Assembly: GCA_032717465.1 (NCBI GenBank)
Contig: CM064690.1
Location: 28,431,653-28,495,652 of the forward strand
Direction: 5' to 3'
Source: Coenobita brevimanus
Lineage: Eukaryota; Arthropoda; Malacostraca; Decapoda; Coenobitidae
DNA length: 64,000 nucleotides
A program made the translations under genes and the position numbers. Shown here in pieces: positions 22,455 to 35,549 of the stretch; position 1 is the first letter of the stretch; each line of letters begins with the position of its first letter. The notes under the pieces are model-generated. The model made no database searches, was not told where the DNA came from, and saw only the letters and a program-made list of their open reading frames with translations.

Positions 22455-23870
22455 TCAGTTGAAGGGTAGGGGAGTGGGAAGGGAAGGAAAGGAAAGGACA
22501 AATGGGAGGGAAAGAGTTACTGGGGAGATGAGGGTAAAAGAGATGGAATAATTTGCTGGGAGGAGGGGAGTGAAGGCAATAGGGATATGGCAAAGGTAAG
22601 AAAGGAAAATGGGAAAAAGAGGAATGATCTGGATGGGGGGGGGGTAGTGATAATACGGATGAGAAATAAAGAGATGGAATGGCCAGGAAGAGGATGGGAC
22701 AAAAATTAACTCAGGGATGAAGGCAGGAGCAGGGATGGGGAGGGTAGGAAAGGAAATATGGAAGGGCATGAATGATCAAGAGGAATAAGAGCAGGAAGGG
22801 TTTGGAAAGGGTAAGACAAATGGGAGTTCATGAATGACCTGAGGAATGACGGCAGGATTTAACTGGAAAATTAGAACAGAAGGGTGTGCGAGAAGGACAG
22901 AAAATAAACAGGAGGGCAGCAATGATCTGTGGAATGAAAGAAGGAGGGGTATAAATGGCAGGAAGGGGAAGGGACCAAGAGGTACAGGAAGAGAAGTGGC
23001 TTGATATATAAAGCAGAATGGTTGTTTAAAATGATGGGAAGGGGAGGGTGTCATGGGAATGAGAAGAAACATTTGGGAGATGAAAAACAGGGATTGCAAG
23101 ATGAGGATGGTATTTATGGAATTGTATGTGGACAAAGGAAGAAGGATGGCAGGAGTGGAGATGGAAACACTGTATGGGAAAGAGAGAGGAAACAGAAAGG
23201 GAAACAGGAAAGAATGGATGTACGAGGTAATCTACGGTAATGGGAACAGGGGAAGAGAAAGGTAATGTTATTAGAGGTGCTGGGGAGTGGAACTGGGAGG
23301 GGGGGGGAGTGAACTGCGTCCCACCTCGACACATCTCAAATCTGCAATGAAGTGGCTGATTGCATGGGGAAAAGGGTAATAAAGAGACTCTAAAAAATGG
23401 AATCATGTGAAGACCATCTTGAAAGTAAGGAATGGGGAGGAAGGACAACTGTATGATGCAAAAGGGGATATCACAAGTGAGGGAGTGTGACAGAAGCACA
23501 TGCAGTGGAATTAACAATATTGGCAGGTGATTCTGTGTTAAAGAAGATGGGAGAAAAAGGAAAGAAATAAACACAGGAAGGTGCAAGAAAGACAAAGTGA
23601 GTAGAAAACCTGGGAAGAAAAGTAGCAGCCAGATATGTTAAGTAATGGTGTGCTCTCAGAGACATAAATTTACCTCACCTAATCTAATGCTCACTGCACT
23701 CTGCTGGGTAATCTTCCTATGCTGTGAGATGCTTGGTATGTTTCTCCTCCCACAACACTCTCTCTGATATGATATGTCTGGGAGAGAAGTGACCGGCATA
23801 TAAAATGTTGCAGATGCAGTGAAATCCTACTGAAACTTATATCCTCATGGTACGTGAACTGGGCAGACCA

Positions 23871-23936
<66 letters not shown>

Positions 23937-23942
23937 ATGCAC

Positions 23943-24033
<91 letters not shown>

Positions 24034-24570
24034 CAGAATACTTTGAGGAAAAAAGAAGGCAGGAGGGCCACCTGAAGAAAATGTAAAGAAAACAAGGACA
24101 CTGAAGGAAGAGGAAAAAGAGGAGGATTTGGGAGAAAAAAGGAGCCTGGCAGAATTGGGATGAAAACGAAACAGAAGAGGGCTTCGGATGAAAGGAAAAT
24201 AATGAGGGGATAAGAAGAAAAGAAAGTGCAAGCAGATTTTGGAGGAAATGAAAGTAGAAAAGACTTGAAAACGAAAACTATGTAGAGAGGGAAAGAGAAA
24301 CAAAGGGAGGACAAGAGGAGGAAAAACAAAGAGAGAATAGGAAAGAGCATCAGAAGCAAAAGTGGAAGAAAAAAAGGACTTTAGAATAAAATGAAGCAGA
24401 GGAGGGCACAGGATGAAAAGAAAGTAGAAGGCATGCAAAACAAAAGGAACAGAAAAATGAAAGAAAGGACATGAGGAAGCAGGGAAGAGAAAGGGCAAGA
24501 GGAAGAGGAAAAAAGAAAGGAAAAGAGGATGGAAGAGAGAAGGAATATAGATGAAAAGTAGGAGAGAGGG
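22455..24570 (+). repeat. Purine-rich tract with GT and GA microsatellites
   Basis: The plus strand is GGGA/GAAA-rich, so the transcript strand is CU-rich for about 2 kb upstream of the terminal acceptor. It includes two (GT)n arrays (about 23873-23932 and 23950-23993) and (GA)n (23996-24027). The long Pro/Ser/Phe frames on the minus strand come from composition. Confidence 0.8.
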
Positions 24571-24599
24571 AGGTAAGGAAGTGGAATGATGGTCATGAT

Positions 24600-25250
24600 G
24601 ATGGGATGGAAAACATAGCTGCTCTCTCTACACTGCACTGAGAATGAAATACAAAAACTCTTACATGTGACATCATCAACAGCAGGAGAGAAGACAGTTT
24701 TGGATTTTTTTAACTGTTTCAGTAAAAATTTCTTCTTCTGATGCACAATTTACTGAATACAATTCTTACTGTAAATATTATTATTTAACTTGTTGACTGC
24801 ATAGATAATAATGCATTACTACATTAAGTACTGCACAAGGCACAGGTTATCCTGGTGCTCAGTAAACAAAGAGCTAATCTACACAGCACAATGAAATAAC
24901 TACACAGAGCTCTACTTTTTTTTTTTTTTAATAAAAATTTATTTCGCTTCAGTTGCTTTAGTGAATACCAACAATAAAAAAATAGTACTAAGATTTTACT
25001 CTAAAGCTATGACTATTTTCATATTACAGTACATACCTTAGCAAAAGTATATGAAGCAATGTCTGACAACCTGATGTAAGAGTAACCATTATATTGTATG
25101 AAAACTGTTACACACATTTGTTCCATTGAACTAATTCAGATTCAAGACTATTTCTAAATATGCACACAGTTTTCATTAAATTACCATGTCATTTCAAATT
25201 TTAACTCCCAATACGCGAAAACAACATTTTCATTTTACATATGCTATTTC
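24600..25250. other. AT-rich intron sequence
   Basis: No exon-like segment or recognised element; a T-run lies at 24916-24928. Confidence 0.35.
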
Positions 25251-25254
25251 AGGA

Positions 25255-25640
25255 TGGTTTTATTCAACTTGTGGAGGACTCTCAAAATGAAGGGGGTTGA
25301 AAATGACCTCCATTAAAATCCTCCAATATGAAATGTCTCCCAACAGCTAAAAAAGTCATCAGGTAATAGCAAGAAAAGAAAATGTGTCATCTAATCATAG
25401 TGATTAAATCATCTCTCAGAAGTTCCTGCACCAAGTACAGGACCAGATATGAGACAGCACTAACCCCTCAACACTGTGATAGTTTTTCCATTTTCACCAA
25501 GCTACCACCAGAGTTCATTCAACAAAGGAAAGGCTTCTGATACTCAAAGAGTTAATGAAGGCTATGCCTAACCCTTCCAGATCAAAAAGTGTTTCCTACA
25601 GTGAAGAGAATAATCTGGGGAGAGCTCACCCAAAATTTAC
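25255..25640 (+). repeat. Family A MITE copies
   Basis: One copy at about 25257-25385 (ggttttattcaacttgtgga to aaagtcatcaggtaatagca ag). Another at about 25495-25625 (gttcattcaacaaaggaaag, gagttaatgaaggctatgcc, taacccttccagatcaaaaa). Both are diverged. Confidence 0.5.
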
Positions 25641-25654
25641 AACATATCACCAAA

Positions 25655-26610
25655 CTGAAGGGCTGAGAGAAGTCCCTAGCACTTCTTCCTTACTGGCATA
25701 CTTTTGGATATTTTGTGTTATTTGTGCACTCTACTGTATGCCAGTATCAAAGCGGTAGATGTGACATGTCAAGAAGTGGTCTGGAAAAAAAAAGAAAAAA
25801 GTAAGAGGATGAACCACGAGAGTTGGATGAAAAAATACAAAAGCTTCGAGGAACCAGACGACTGACAAAGAGGTAGATTGAGGAAGACGTGGGATATGGT
25901 GATGTGCGCTGACCTCAGACCTAGAGGTATTATTTGACAGCTTGCACAGAGCAGAACAAGGTGGACAGTGCTATCAGGTGAACCCATCTGACCCATGCTA
26001 TGTGGAAAACAGACATAAAACCAAAAATTATGAATATGAAGGAGAATATTTAAGTACAATATTAAAAACAAATTGACAAGGAAGAGGTGCCACAAAGTCT
26101 CCAACCATTGTACAGTACTTAGGTGAGCTTATGAGGCTTTCAAGCACCTCTTCCATGATGACTAACTTTGCGTATTACACCTTTCTGTTGTCTTTATGAT
26201 ACCTATACCATTTTAATACAAACATAGATTGCATACTGTATATAGCAGTATTATTAATGTGCCATAAGCAGAAATAAACTTGCTAAGGATGAGGAGCTGG
26301 AAATTTTCCTAGCAACACAGGCTTGCATTCTTGTCAGCCTGGAAGACTTCCCAGCACCCCTTCTCTGGCAATTTATTATGCAAATTGCACCTTAATGTTC
26401 TCTTGTATGCAGTCTATGTCTCTTTTATATGATCAAACCTCAATCTTCTCTTGTATACTATCTGCATCTCTTTTATATCATCATACCTTGATCTTCTCTT
26501 GTATGCTATCTACCAGACTGCAGAGATGGCATACAAGAATACAGGCTAGCATCGATACAGAAATAAGCTGCTAAGGAAGAGGTGCTGGGTAGCCTCTTTG
26601 ACCACTGGGA
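25655..26610. repeat. Dispersed family D repeat cluster in both orientations
   Basis: The blocks cctagcacttcttccttact, ggaagaggtgccacaaagtc, caagcacctcttccatgatg, cttcccagcaccccttctct and aaggaagaggtgctgggtag are copies or inverse copies of one end sequence. Related strings flank the LDLa exon duplication at 47.77 and 47.87 kb. Confidence 0.5.
26400..26545 (+). repeat. 48-bp tandem repeat, three units
   Basis: Units start with tcttgtatgc/tcttgtatac at 26401, 26449 and 26497 and share atctcttttatatcatca-acct-gatct. The period of a multiple of three keeps one frame open with a 16-residue repeat; not convincing as a gene. Confidence 0.8.
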
Positions 26611-29600
26611 TCCACAGAGCCCGGGAAGGAAGGGAAGGCAAGGCTGGGCTGCCCCTCACTCACTTACGTATTTTACTCAATTGTTTCGTCTTCTGTGATA
26701 GCACAGCACATACTGTACTGGAAACAAGACACTAAAACAAATCTTCAGCATTAAACCCTCCTAATTCCTTGAGGATTAACCCCTTCTGCCCATGTATGTC
26801 TGTTTTATTTCATTCTAGCTGCTGAGTTTTTGTACTGAACAGGTTAGTATGTCTACATCTAACCACCTGGGTTTGAAAAGTCTCTCTTGACCTAAATGAA
26901 ATAATCTGGATATATCAAGAACAAAATTTAAAATATGTCCTTGGACTGAAAGGGCTAAAGCTTCTTTCTCAGCTGATGGAAACTAGTTACAACTGGACAC
27001 TGACACAGTAAACAAGTAAATACTGTACTTGTTATTTTGCTGCTTTTCTGATGTTCATGTTTCTGTCAAGCTTAAATTTCTAAAAAATTGCCTCATACAG
27101 TTCCACTGCTGCATACACAAGCTGATCTGTCAGTTTTCCCAGTTAACAGTATCAGCTATTCAGAAAAAGTTGTGATACAGTATTTCAGAAAACATCCTTG
27201 ACTTATACCCAGGAATGACTATACTGGAGTCAGTGCTCTACAAGTATTAATGATTTAGTTCTCCTGTAAATCCATGATAAGAGACAGTTTACAGTAAAAT
27301 GTCTACCAATTGCACATATTACTACAATATAATTATTCCCTGCTATTTCAGGAATACAATACAGTATTTTATTGAAATATTAAGGGATATAGGTATGGGA
27401 TTAATTTTACCCTTTATTTTTTTTTTCTTATTCCATTATATATCACCAGATCATAGTTTCCAGCAGCTTAAAAGAATTCAAAAGACCATGACCCTCAAGC
27501 TAATGGTAGGCTTAGTGCACAATTTTCTTTAGTGAATGAGAGTTTCCCCAGAATACAGCATACACAGATTATACAGTACCAGGCCACACTGAGTAAAATA
27601 CGGTGAAGTTAGTGAGAATTTAAGAGGGGGAGCAGCTTAACCAACCCTATATAAAACACACCACCTGATTATGGCATTGTTTCCCATTTAGGATATCGGT
27701 TGGACCATCAAGCTGTGCCTTGCTGAGCTGGTAATTTACATGAGCAAGCTTGCACTGCAGGGTTACATCAATGAGATAAAGGATTTTGATGCACTGTACG
27801 TGCATATATCAATAAATTATATTCCTTGGTGTCATACCTAAACAACACAAAATGAGCATCACAAATCTTCAGGTTTCTTTATAACCACCCTGCTGAATGA
27901 TACAGCACAGTGTTATATATATATTTACCGGTATACAGAAAATACATATATTATAGTCAGTCAAATATATTACAGTCAACTATAGATGGATAGACAGAGA
28001 CTGACTTCAGTAGTATTTTACCCTACATTTAATACAGTATCTGCTCCATAATCACTGTGACACACCTTTACTCATAACATCACAGCTCACTGCACGATAA
28101 CAACTTGATAATTCACCTCTTACTCCCAGAACATCATCGGTTATCATAGAAAAAATAAATAAAAACAAAATAATTCCAGAGATGCTTATCTATGTTAGAA
28201 AAGTTGGCCAAATTAATTAAAGCAAGTCATGCCATGTCACTATTTAAAGCTGTAAGTTTATAAAACAAGCAGAATTATTTTTATGCAGACAAGGGTAGGA
28301 CATCTGACTTTAAAAATTTAGCTGCTACAACAGTTTATTTATACTACACGTAACTTAGCCGTAAATCATATGTTCCCTGGCAAAATTCTTTACCTTATCT
28401 AGGGACAATGTATGTCACAACCAAGAAAAATACATAAAAATCAAAGATACTGCTGTAATCTCATTGCTTGCTTGGAATGTATTCTATACATCAGTATTGA
28501 AAGTTACTGCAAGTGCATCGGCATAGTTTCTTATATTCCTGTAGTAACCAATATGTAACATATGGGATGTATCCAAGTACTATGCATAACCACAAATGCA
28601 GCTTGCGGAATGGTGAATAAAACTGTGATAACCCAGGGATAAACAGAGAGGTCCAACCTTTTGTGTGTACAGACATACATAAAGAGAGTTGGAATCCCCC
28701 CTTCAAGTTTTTCCATGAATTATACAGTTTGTCTGCATCTATTAACAAAATTCAAATATGATGAAGGTCATGCCCTGCAGTTCCTTTTAAAAATCAAAAG
28801 GTGCATGGATGCAAAAAAGCAAGTGAGTCTGGGTTCCTACTGTGAAAAATTCATTGCTTAGAGGAAAATAATGCAGCTGTAGTTTATAAAAAGATAAGGT
28901 TATTTAGTAACATTAGGAGCTCAGTTGGTTAAACATCTGGCATCAAAAGTCACTAATTGCGCATTATAATAACCACTGTTAACATCACTGAACCTACAAA
29001 ACAACTAGCTACAAAGCAAATAGTAATTCATATACATTTATCTCTTCAAAACTTTGTCACATGATGACAACACAAAGTGACCAATTATTTACACATGAAC
29101 CAACTCATGCTATTAGTACCACTGTGTTAGTAGCAACTGACTATATCATTATTTAAGCAACAGTAAGTCTAAGCTATACTCTAGAGTAAAACATCTATAT
29201 GAACTGTCAACCACTACAACTCCTCTGCACTGAAGTATCCACACTGCATCAAGCTGTGGTAATGCAGAGTGAGGTCCTACCAAGCTTTCACTAGATACAG
29301 TACAGTAACTCTACGTGTCTTACTGAACTACAACTGGCCTGGGAGACTGCTGGGTTTGGTTACATGACTTATTGGACCTACAAGACGATGTTCCGGGAGT
29401 GTGAGTGCTTACACATTGAGGGGAGGGGAAAACAATTAGGGTGACTGGATATAAATGGCTTTCTATGCTTGGCTCTGCACTTTTCCAAGAAATGCTACAT
29501 GGAATCAATAACAATTACACACAAGTTACAAACTGGCAATGGTAGTTTCACAAGGGTTTTTCAACTACAAAACTATGACAGGAATAATGAAATCAAACAA

Positions 29601-29945
29601 ATTGAAAATGGGTTCAAATGGTTACATGAGTACAGTGCAAATATACTACCAAAAGTATTTTAAACATAAAATTCCACTGAACACAAAACGATATCTCTAG
29701 TATGACAAAGATCTGCAATGTCTGATAAGTAACTGCAAAATCAATAATACTGTATTTAGTCCAAGAATGATGGTGAGAGAAAAAACAACAGCAATTTAAA
29801 ACCTGAATACCACACGTTACTCAGGAGACAGTGTAACGACACTGAGCTCAGTACCAAAAATGAGTCCAAATCTGAGCCAAACATGGAAGGGCTTCACCAG
29901 TTTCACCCTATAGGCAAATAATCAGGTAGTGAGTTTGTTTCCCAG
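26611..29945. other. AT-rich intron sequence
   Basis: About 3.3 kb without an exon-like segment. A diverged family A-like copy may lie at 26750-26950 (gtctctcttgacctaaatga aataatctgg). Confidence 0.35.
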
Positions 29946-29949
29946 GCTC

Positions 29950-30300
29950 CTACCTTAATGGCTGAGGCAGGTGTAGGAGGGTAGTGAAGGCAAGAGGGGC
30001 GATTAAGGTAATGGGTAAATATATCGCGCGCTGCAACCCACTGTATACCCGGGAAAGTTTAGACCACCCGAGCCAGGAGATGGAGTGGTACCTGTAGGGG
30101 AGGGGTTGTGTTAGAGGGTGTGGGGGTGCGTGGGGATGTGGGAAGGGGGTATGTGTGTAAGGAGAGGGTGGATGAAGGGTGTGTGGCATGAATGAGGGGT
30201 CTGGTATGGGTACAAGACACTGTGAGGAAGAAAATGAGGTGAATAAGGATGCGTACAGCAAAGGAACAAGACTAGGTAAGGTATGAGGTGATAGATTAAG
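29950..30300 (+). other. CpG-containing block and G-rich stretch
   Basis: 29985-30095 contains atatcgcgcgctgcaaccca and gtatacccgggaaagttt, unusual for this AT-rich intron. From 30095 to 30190 the plus strand is G-rich (ggggaggggttgtgtt, ggtgtgggggtgcgtgggg). The candidate micro-exon lies here. It may be a dispersed repeat. Confidence 0.3.
30049..30091 (-). other. Possible cassette micro-exon in the last intron
   Basis: The minus strand has a strong acceptor (CAACCCCTCCCCTACAG) at 30091. In the phase left by the 38143 exon it reads TTPSPGSGGLNFP and reaches a possible donor GTATAC at 30048; reading on instead gives TAA within about 30 codons. The micro-exon would end in phase 2 and does not fit the terminal exon at 22448, so it would need another exon or serve as an alternative end. 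The CpG-containing flank (about 29960-30095) may equally be a dispersed repeat. Confidence 0.12.
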
Positions 30301-30304
30301 AGTG

Positions 30305-30560
30305 TGGAGCTTGTTTAGGTAGTGCAAGGCAGGTCTGGGTAATGCAGGGCAGGTTTGGGCAGGATGTGGGTAGGTTCAGGTAGTATGGGATTGGTTTTGA
30401 CAGTGTGAGGCAGGTTTTGGTACAACGTGGATAGGTTCAGGTACTGTGGGGTTGATTTATGTAGGATGTGGGTGGGTTTTAGTGGTGTGAGGTAGATTTA
30501 GCTAGGTTTAGGGTAGGTTTCAGTAGCGTGGGGCATGTTTAGGCAATGTGGGGCAGGATT
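30305..30560 (+). repeat. 20-bp-type minisatellite, left part
   Basis: Degenerate units of about 20-25 bp around ggtaggttcaggtagtgtgg and ggcaggttttggtacaacgt. The array stops at the fold-back element and resumes at 32282. Confidence 0.8.
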
Positions 30561-30838
30561 AAGGGCATCATCTTTTTTGACATGTTGCTCCTAAACTACA
30601 GTATTATGCCTAGAAGGCTGCATTTTACATCAGTTATTGACCTATATGAGTGATTGTTTGTGTACAAGTTTCATCAAATTCAGTTCATTAGATTTTTATT
30701 TGGAGATTTTTTTTGTCAAAAATTTCTAAATTATCTATAAGATATTAATAGACTCCTGAAGCAATACATAAAATTTGGCTTGCTATGTGGCAAACTAATC
30801 ATAAAGTTATTTTACAGATTCTCTAACACGTTTTATGA

Positions 30839-31314
30839 TACAGTAATCCCACAATTATCCGGACGTCCATTAGCCGGACCGTCCATTATCTGGATGCTGT
30901 GATCTGGCTGTTCAAAACCATTATTCATACATTTTTCCATTTAATCCAGAAAACATGCTTGCATCCGGGTGGAAATTATGGTCATACGAACATTTTTGCC
31001 CAGATGGGCTTTTTCTTTTTTTTTTTTAAATGTTTTTTAGGGCTGTGGTGATTGCTTGCCTGTGGTTAATGGGTCTGCTTGATCATAATTATTGCTTGCC
31101 TGTGGCTTATAGGTTTGCTTAACCAGATAGAATAGATTACAACACCAGGAATAAGTGCTGCATGATGTACTGTAGTGGCCTTTTGCAATGGCTTTCAGTG
31201 GTATGGTATGTACGAAGGGGGGGGGGGCCAGGTGAGAAATCCATTATCCAGACAGAGCCACTATCCGGACATGCCTTTGACTCTATTGTGTCAGATAATC
31301 AGGGGATTACTGTG
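30839..31314. mobile_element. pogo/Tigger-like MITE nested in the fold-back element
   Basis: Starts CAGTAATCCCACAATTATCC GGACGTCC after TA (30837-30838... gaTA) and ends with ATCAGGGGATTACTG followed by TG. Inner repeats cattatccagacagagccac and tatccggaca mirror the left end. About 476 bp, no transposase; the right TA has probably mutated. A G-run of 9 lies near 31219. Confidence 0.7.
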
Positions 31315-31625
31315 TTTCCATTAGAAGAATATCATTGATTTTTTCTATTTCAATGAAAATCTAAGTTTCATATCTTACCAATTTCCTGGATGTTTGGCAA
31401 GCTCTGTACACCAAACATATTGTTATACAAACATTTCAATTAGAGAATTTATAGTAAATTTTATAGGCTTTCCAGTGGTGCCATTATTTTTTCTATAGCT
31501 TCATTAGTTTAGGAGCTAATGGGGTTCAAAGGTTAAAAACGTACAAAAAATCAAAGGTTAAAAACATACATTAAAAAAAATAAAATCGAAGTTATGAAAA
31601 GGCTTCCCTTTCACTTTTCTTCTAG

Positions 31626-31672
31626 ATTCTCTCTCTCTCTCTCTTTTTTTTTTTTTTTTTTTTTTTTTTTAT
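31626..31672. repeat. (CT)n plus poly-T
   Basis: A short (TC)n run followed by about 28 T inside the fold-back element. Confidence 0.85.
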
Positions 31673-32281
31673 GATTGCATATGATCTAACTTATGAGTTT
31701 TGTTGGTACTTGGTCCCCTCCCATTACTGGGATATACATTTTATAATATTTGCATTATATGAATATCAGTAATTCTTTTTTAATTTCAATGAAAATTTAA
31801 GTTTTCTGTTTTACCAATTTCACTGATGACTGGCAAGCTCTGTACACCACACATATCATTATACAAATATCCCAATGACTTTATGGGCTTTCTAGTGTTG
31901 ATTCCACATAGCATGTCAAATTTTATTGATAATTTAGAAATTTTGACAAAAAATCTCTAAATAAAAATCTAATGACCCAAAGCTGATGAAACTTATGTAC
32001 AGGCAATGCCTCATACAGGTCAATGACTGAAGTAAATTACAATCTCCTAGCCCTAACAGTTTAGGAGGAACATTAAAAAAGATGATTAACTTATAAAGGT
32101 TCACACTTCAGTGCTCGATATGGGTGCACAGAAATGCAATTTTAAAACACATATATATTTCTGATGATTATAATACTTCACACAGAGACTGAGGGAGGAT
32201 GCCAGAACTTCCTGAAATTTTCTCAGAATATTAGAAAATTTCACATTTTTTCTTCAAAAATAAAGACGATGTCCTTCAGCA

Positions 32282-32760
32282 TATTGTGTGGGGCAGGTTT
32301 AGCGAAGGTGTGGAGAGGTTCGAGTAGTGTGGGATAGTTCAAGTACGTGGGGCAGGTTCAGGTACTGTGGAGTAGGCTCAAGTAGAATGGGACAGGTTCA
32401 AGTGATGTGGGGCAGATTCTAGTGGTGTGCAGTAGGGTCAAGTAGTGTGGGGTAGGGTCAAGTAGTGTGGGCAGGCTCAAGTAGTGTGGGGCAAGTTCAA
32501 ATAGTGTGAGGTAGGGTCAAGTAGTGTGGGGTAGGGTCAAGTAGTGTGGGGCAGGTTCAAATAGTGTGGGATAGGGTCAAGTAGTGTGGGCAGGTTCAAG
32601 TAGTGTGGGGGAGGTTCAAGTAGTGTGGGGCAGGTCCAAGTAGTGTGAGGTAAGTTTAAGGAGTATAGGGGAGGTTTACGTAGTGTGGGACAGGTTTAGA
32701 TAAGATATTGGTAGGCTTAGGTAATGTGGGGTAAGTTTCAGTAGTTAGGGGCATATGTGA
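32282..32760 (+). repeat. 20-bp minisatellite, right part
   Basis: More than 20 units of about gtagtgtggggcaggttcaa with small variants (gtagggtcaagtagtgtggg). It is the continuation of the array at 30305-30560. Confidence 0.9.
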
Positions 32761-33870
32761 GTTAACTGGGGGCTAAATTATGCTAATGATACTAAATGCT
32801 GGGTGACAGAGGATACTGACTGTGACAATGTTAGAAAAATACCATTTGCCAACAAAGATGGATAGACATGTTTTCTGGGTTCCTAATGGGTAAATGATCC
32901 ATACAGTTAAGAAACACTGCTTTCTATCACTGAAAAAGTAACCCACCTCCACCTGATGCTTCACACATGGTTTCAGGTGTGGAAAACTTTGGAGTGTAGG
33001 GCAAGAAGTGCCTGTACTGTAGCCTGAGTTGAAAAGGTGGTCAATTTGTAGATGAGGAAATATGAGAACTGCAATGTCTCTAAGAACAATGACTGGATGT
33101 AGCCTGGACTCATGAAAAAAAAATGTGTGGTAAGATAACTACTGGACATAAACAACATTAAATATGGGAACACAAGGTGGGAAGAATAATGTATGCATGA
33201 CCGAGTTATCGTTTACATTTACAGGGGTTCCCTACCAATTGTAATAATATATATGAAGTGTCATTAAAAAAATATTTAGAGAAACCTTGCCATGAATACT
33301 TTTACTGTGCTGAATCAATTATCAAAAGCACAGTAACTATCAAAAAACTAATTATTATCATGAAAAACAGTTATATGTTTGCCACAAGACTCCCTTCACA
33401 GCACAAAACTTGGAAAGTATCTGGTATCAATTTCGTATCATAATGCTACCTAATAACACTATACTATAATTATGATTTGAATATTTCAATAAAATGAAGG
33501 ACACAAGAGTGAGAGAAATGCAGTCAGCTGAGAAGAATGTTTGTGGAATTACAGGGAGAGACAGACAGACAAATAAGGGAAGTTACAGAACATTATGATG
33601 TTGATGTGGGTATGCTGTAAGGTGTTAGAAGTACTCTGAGATGATTGGCAATGTAGAGAAAACGAAATATAAAAGACTGACTAAGAGAATGTGGGTGATA
33701 TGGAGGGAAACAGAAGGAAAGGGATAGTGAGGATATGGTGTAGGGATGTGATGAAGAGGTATATAAATGAGGGAACAGTAGCGTGAGTTAAAGTGACTGC
33801 TGTCTGATAGTAGAAGACTGGGTGACATGTAGGTGATTAGTTTGTTGCCACCCCCCTCTGGGAGCTTTAC
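32761..33870. other. AT-rich intron sequence
   Basis: No exon-like segment and no recognised element. Short frames only. Confidence 0.35.
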
Positions 33871-33877
33871 ATCATTT

Positions 33878-33990
33878 CAGCAGCACTTCTCTATGACTAG
33901 CACTATATTCTAGTGCTAATTTCTTGTTGCAGTTCAGCATTCATGGTACGTGTAATGGGATTGCAAGTTTAGTCCAAGCCAAAGTGAAAA
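33878..33990 (+). repeat. Family C repeat copy
   Basis: Shares gcacttctctatgactagca, ctagtgctaatttcttgttg and ccaagccaaagtgaaaagaa with the copies at 21.47, 35.11, 35.23 and 40.55 kb. Confidence 0.5.
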
Positions 33991-34189
33991 GAATATAATA
34001 CAGTACGTCTGTACACTGGCCAATCTTGACCAGCAATAGAAGGGGAAATAGCCATATCAAACTACTGGTGAGAAATATTTTGAACTATTTTAAAGTATGT
34101 AAATTAATTACAGTACTTCAGCAGTAGACACCAATATATTACAGATGCATTAATTAATTCCTGAAGTGAAAGATGAAATTTCAATGGAA

Positions 34190-34290
34190 GGATTGGTGTT
34201 ATTGTTGTTGTTATTTCTGTGGCTCCTGGCTCTTCTGGACACAAATCCGATGGACTGCAACAATACAGCCACTTCAGTCGAGTGCCCATG
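34190..34290 (-). repeat. B-core repeat fragment
   Basis: Contains tggctcctggctcttctgga, caaatccgatggactgcaac and a short (GTT)n at 34198-34214, matching the end of the B core that carries the trinucleotide tract. Confidence 0.5.
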
Positions 34291-34780
34291 ATGATGTTTT
34301 GCTAGCAATATACTGCAGATGTGTCAGTATTGTGAAGGTGAGGTGTATGTGACGAGTATACTGTGATGTGAGAGGCAGCATTATAGCATGGGCAAAGTGG
34401 ACTGTGTACTAGTTGTATACAGGTATTGTATTACTTCTGAAGCACAGGAATGATATAATAAGATGGGCAAGTTGCTGTCTCATTAAGGGTACTCAAATCT
34501 CTCTGTGAGGAACTATCTCTGGGTTGGATATTTAGACTAATCCGGAGGAGGTTCATGAAGGCCACTGTTTAGTGGAGCCGTGGTGGCTATGTGTTCATGC
34601 CATGGGGCATTAGACGGTGGTGGGAGGATATTTTAAAGATACACTATTCTGTACTGTATGCATACCATAGTTGTTTGCTTTCTGTTTTATTCTAATGGGA
34701 AGATGCTGCACACAGTCATAAGGATGCTGGAATTACTGCTGTTTTTGAGTGAAAGCCACTGCTGTCAGTAACCTCTATAA

Positions 34781-34781
<1 letters not shown>

Positions 34782-34819
<38 letters not shown>
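34782..34819. repeat. Poly-T run of about 38
   Basis: An uninterrupted T-run; could be the poly-A tail of a minus-strand retroposed sequence, but no body is recognised next to it. Confidence 0.9.
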
Positions 34820-34822
<3 letters not shown>

Positions 34823-35104
34823 ACTATGCTAACAGCCCAGCACTGGCTACCTCTAGTTATTGTTGTATGGATGATGTGTTCTCACAGATTCTTTTGCACT
34901 GACCACAGGCAGTGCTTGTGAGAGTTTTCAGAGGACTGAGTTCATAAGAAAGGGTCAAGAGTGTATCTAGAGTGTTCCCAAAATACTGAAAAGTCTGAAG
35001 AAGCAGAGACCATTATAGTTTGTCCACCTTACCTTGGGAGATTTTCATGTTTTGCACATTATCTGTCAAATCTTAACACCATAGTAGAATACAACAATAT
35101 TTTA

Positions 35105-35335
35105 TTTCTACATCCTCTCCACAGCACTTCTTCATGCCTAGCATCAAATTCTAATGTTAAATTTGTTACAGCTTGATGATAAAGTAAGACTATGCTTGGG
35201 GTCTACACCTTATTCATAACACATCTTCATGATTACTATATTTTAGCACTAATGTCTTGTTACAGCTAAGCATTCAAGATGGAAAAATAACAATCTTAGG
35301 CCAGGTCAAAGTGGATAGAATTTAGCTAAGTAGAT
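35105..35335 (+). repeat. Two family C repeat copies
   Basis: Copies begin at about 35112 (cctctccacagcacttcttc) and 35222 (catcttcatgattactatat), the second with cttgttacagctaagcattc aagatgg and ttaggccaggtcaaagtgga. Confidence 0.5.
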
Positions 35336-35549
35336 GATTACACAATGCTGAAGGCATCTGTCATTATTCAGTGATGGCATGATGCCAGACTCACTAATAA
35401 ATTTACAGTCACTACTCTCTCATATTCTAATTTGTTCCTGTAGGAAAAACAAGGAAAGAAAACTTCAAAGTTTTACAATGTCTCTTATTCCTCATCCAAA
35501 AAGAAGTCTTGGTAATGACAAAGAAATAATCATGAAATGTTTTCAGTTT

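Larger units (their letters stand above)
30562..32278. mobile_element. 1.7-kb fold-back element splitting the minisatellite
   Basis: Left end TAAGGGCATCATCTTTTTTG; the right end reverse-complemented is TGAAGGACATCGTCTTTATT. A second inverted pair lies inside: 30578-30745 (gttgctcctaaactac, gagattttttttgtcaaaaa tttctaaatt) against 31910-32085 (aatttagaaattttgacaaa and gtttaggaggaacat). Copies of a ~150-bp direct repeat (caatgaaaat-taagttt..., ggcaagctctgtacacca) occur at about 31350 and 31780. No transposase. It interrupts a minisatellite, so it inserted after the array formed. Confidence 0.65.
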
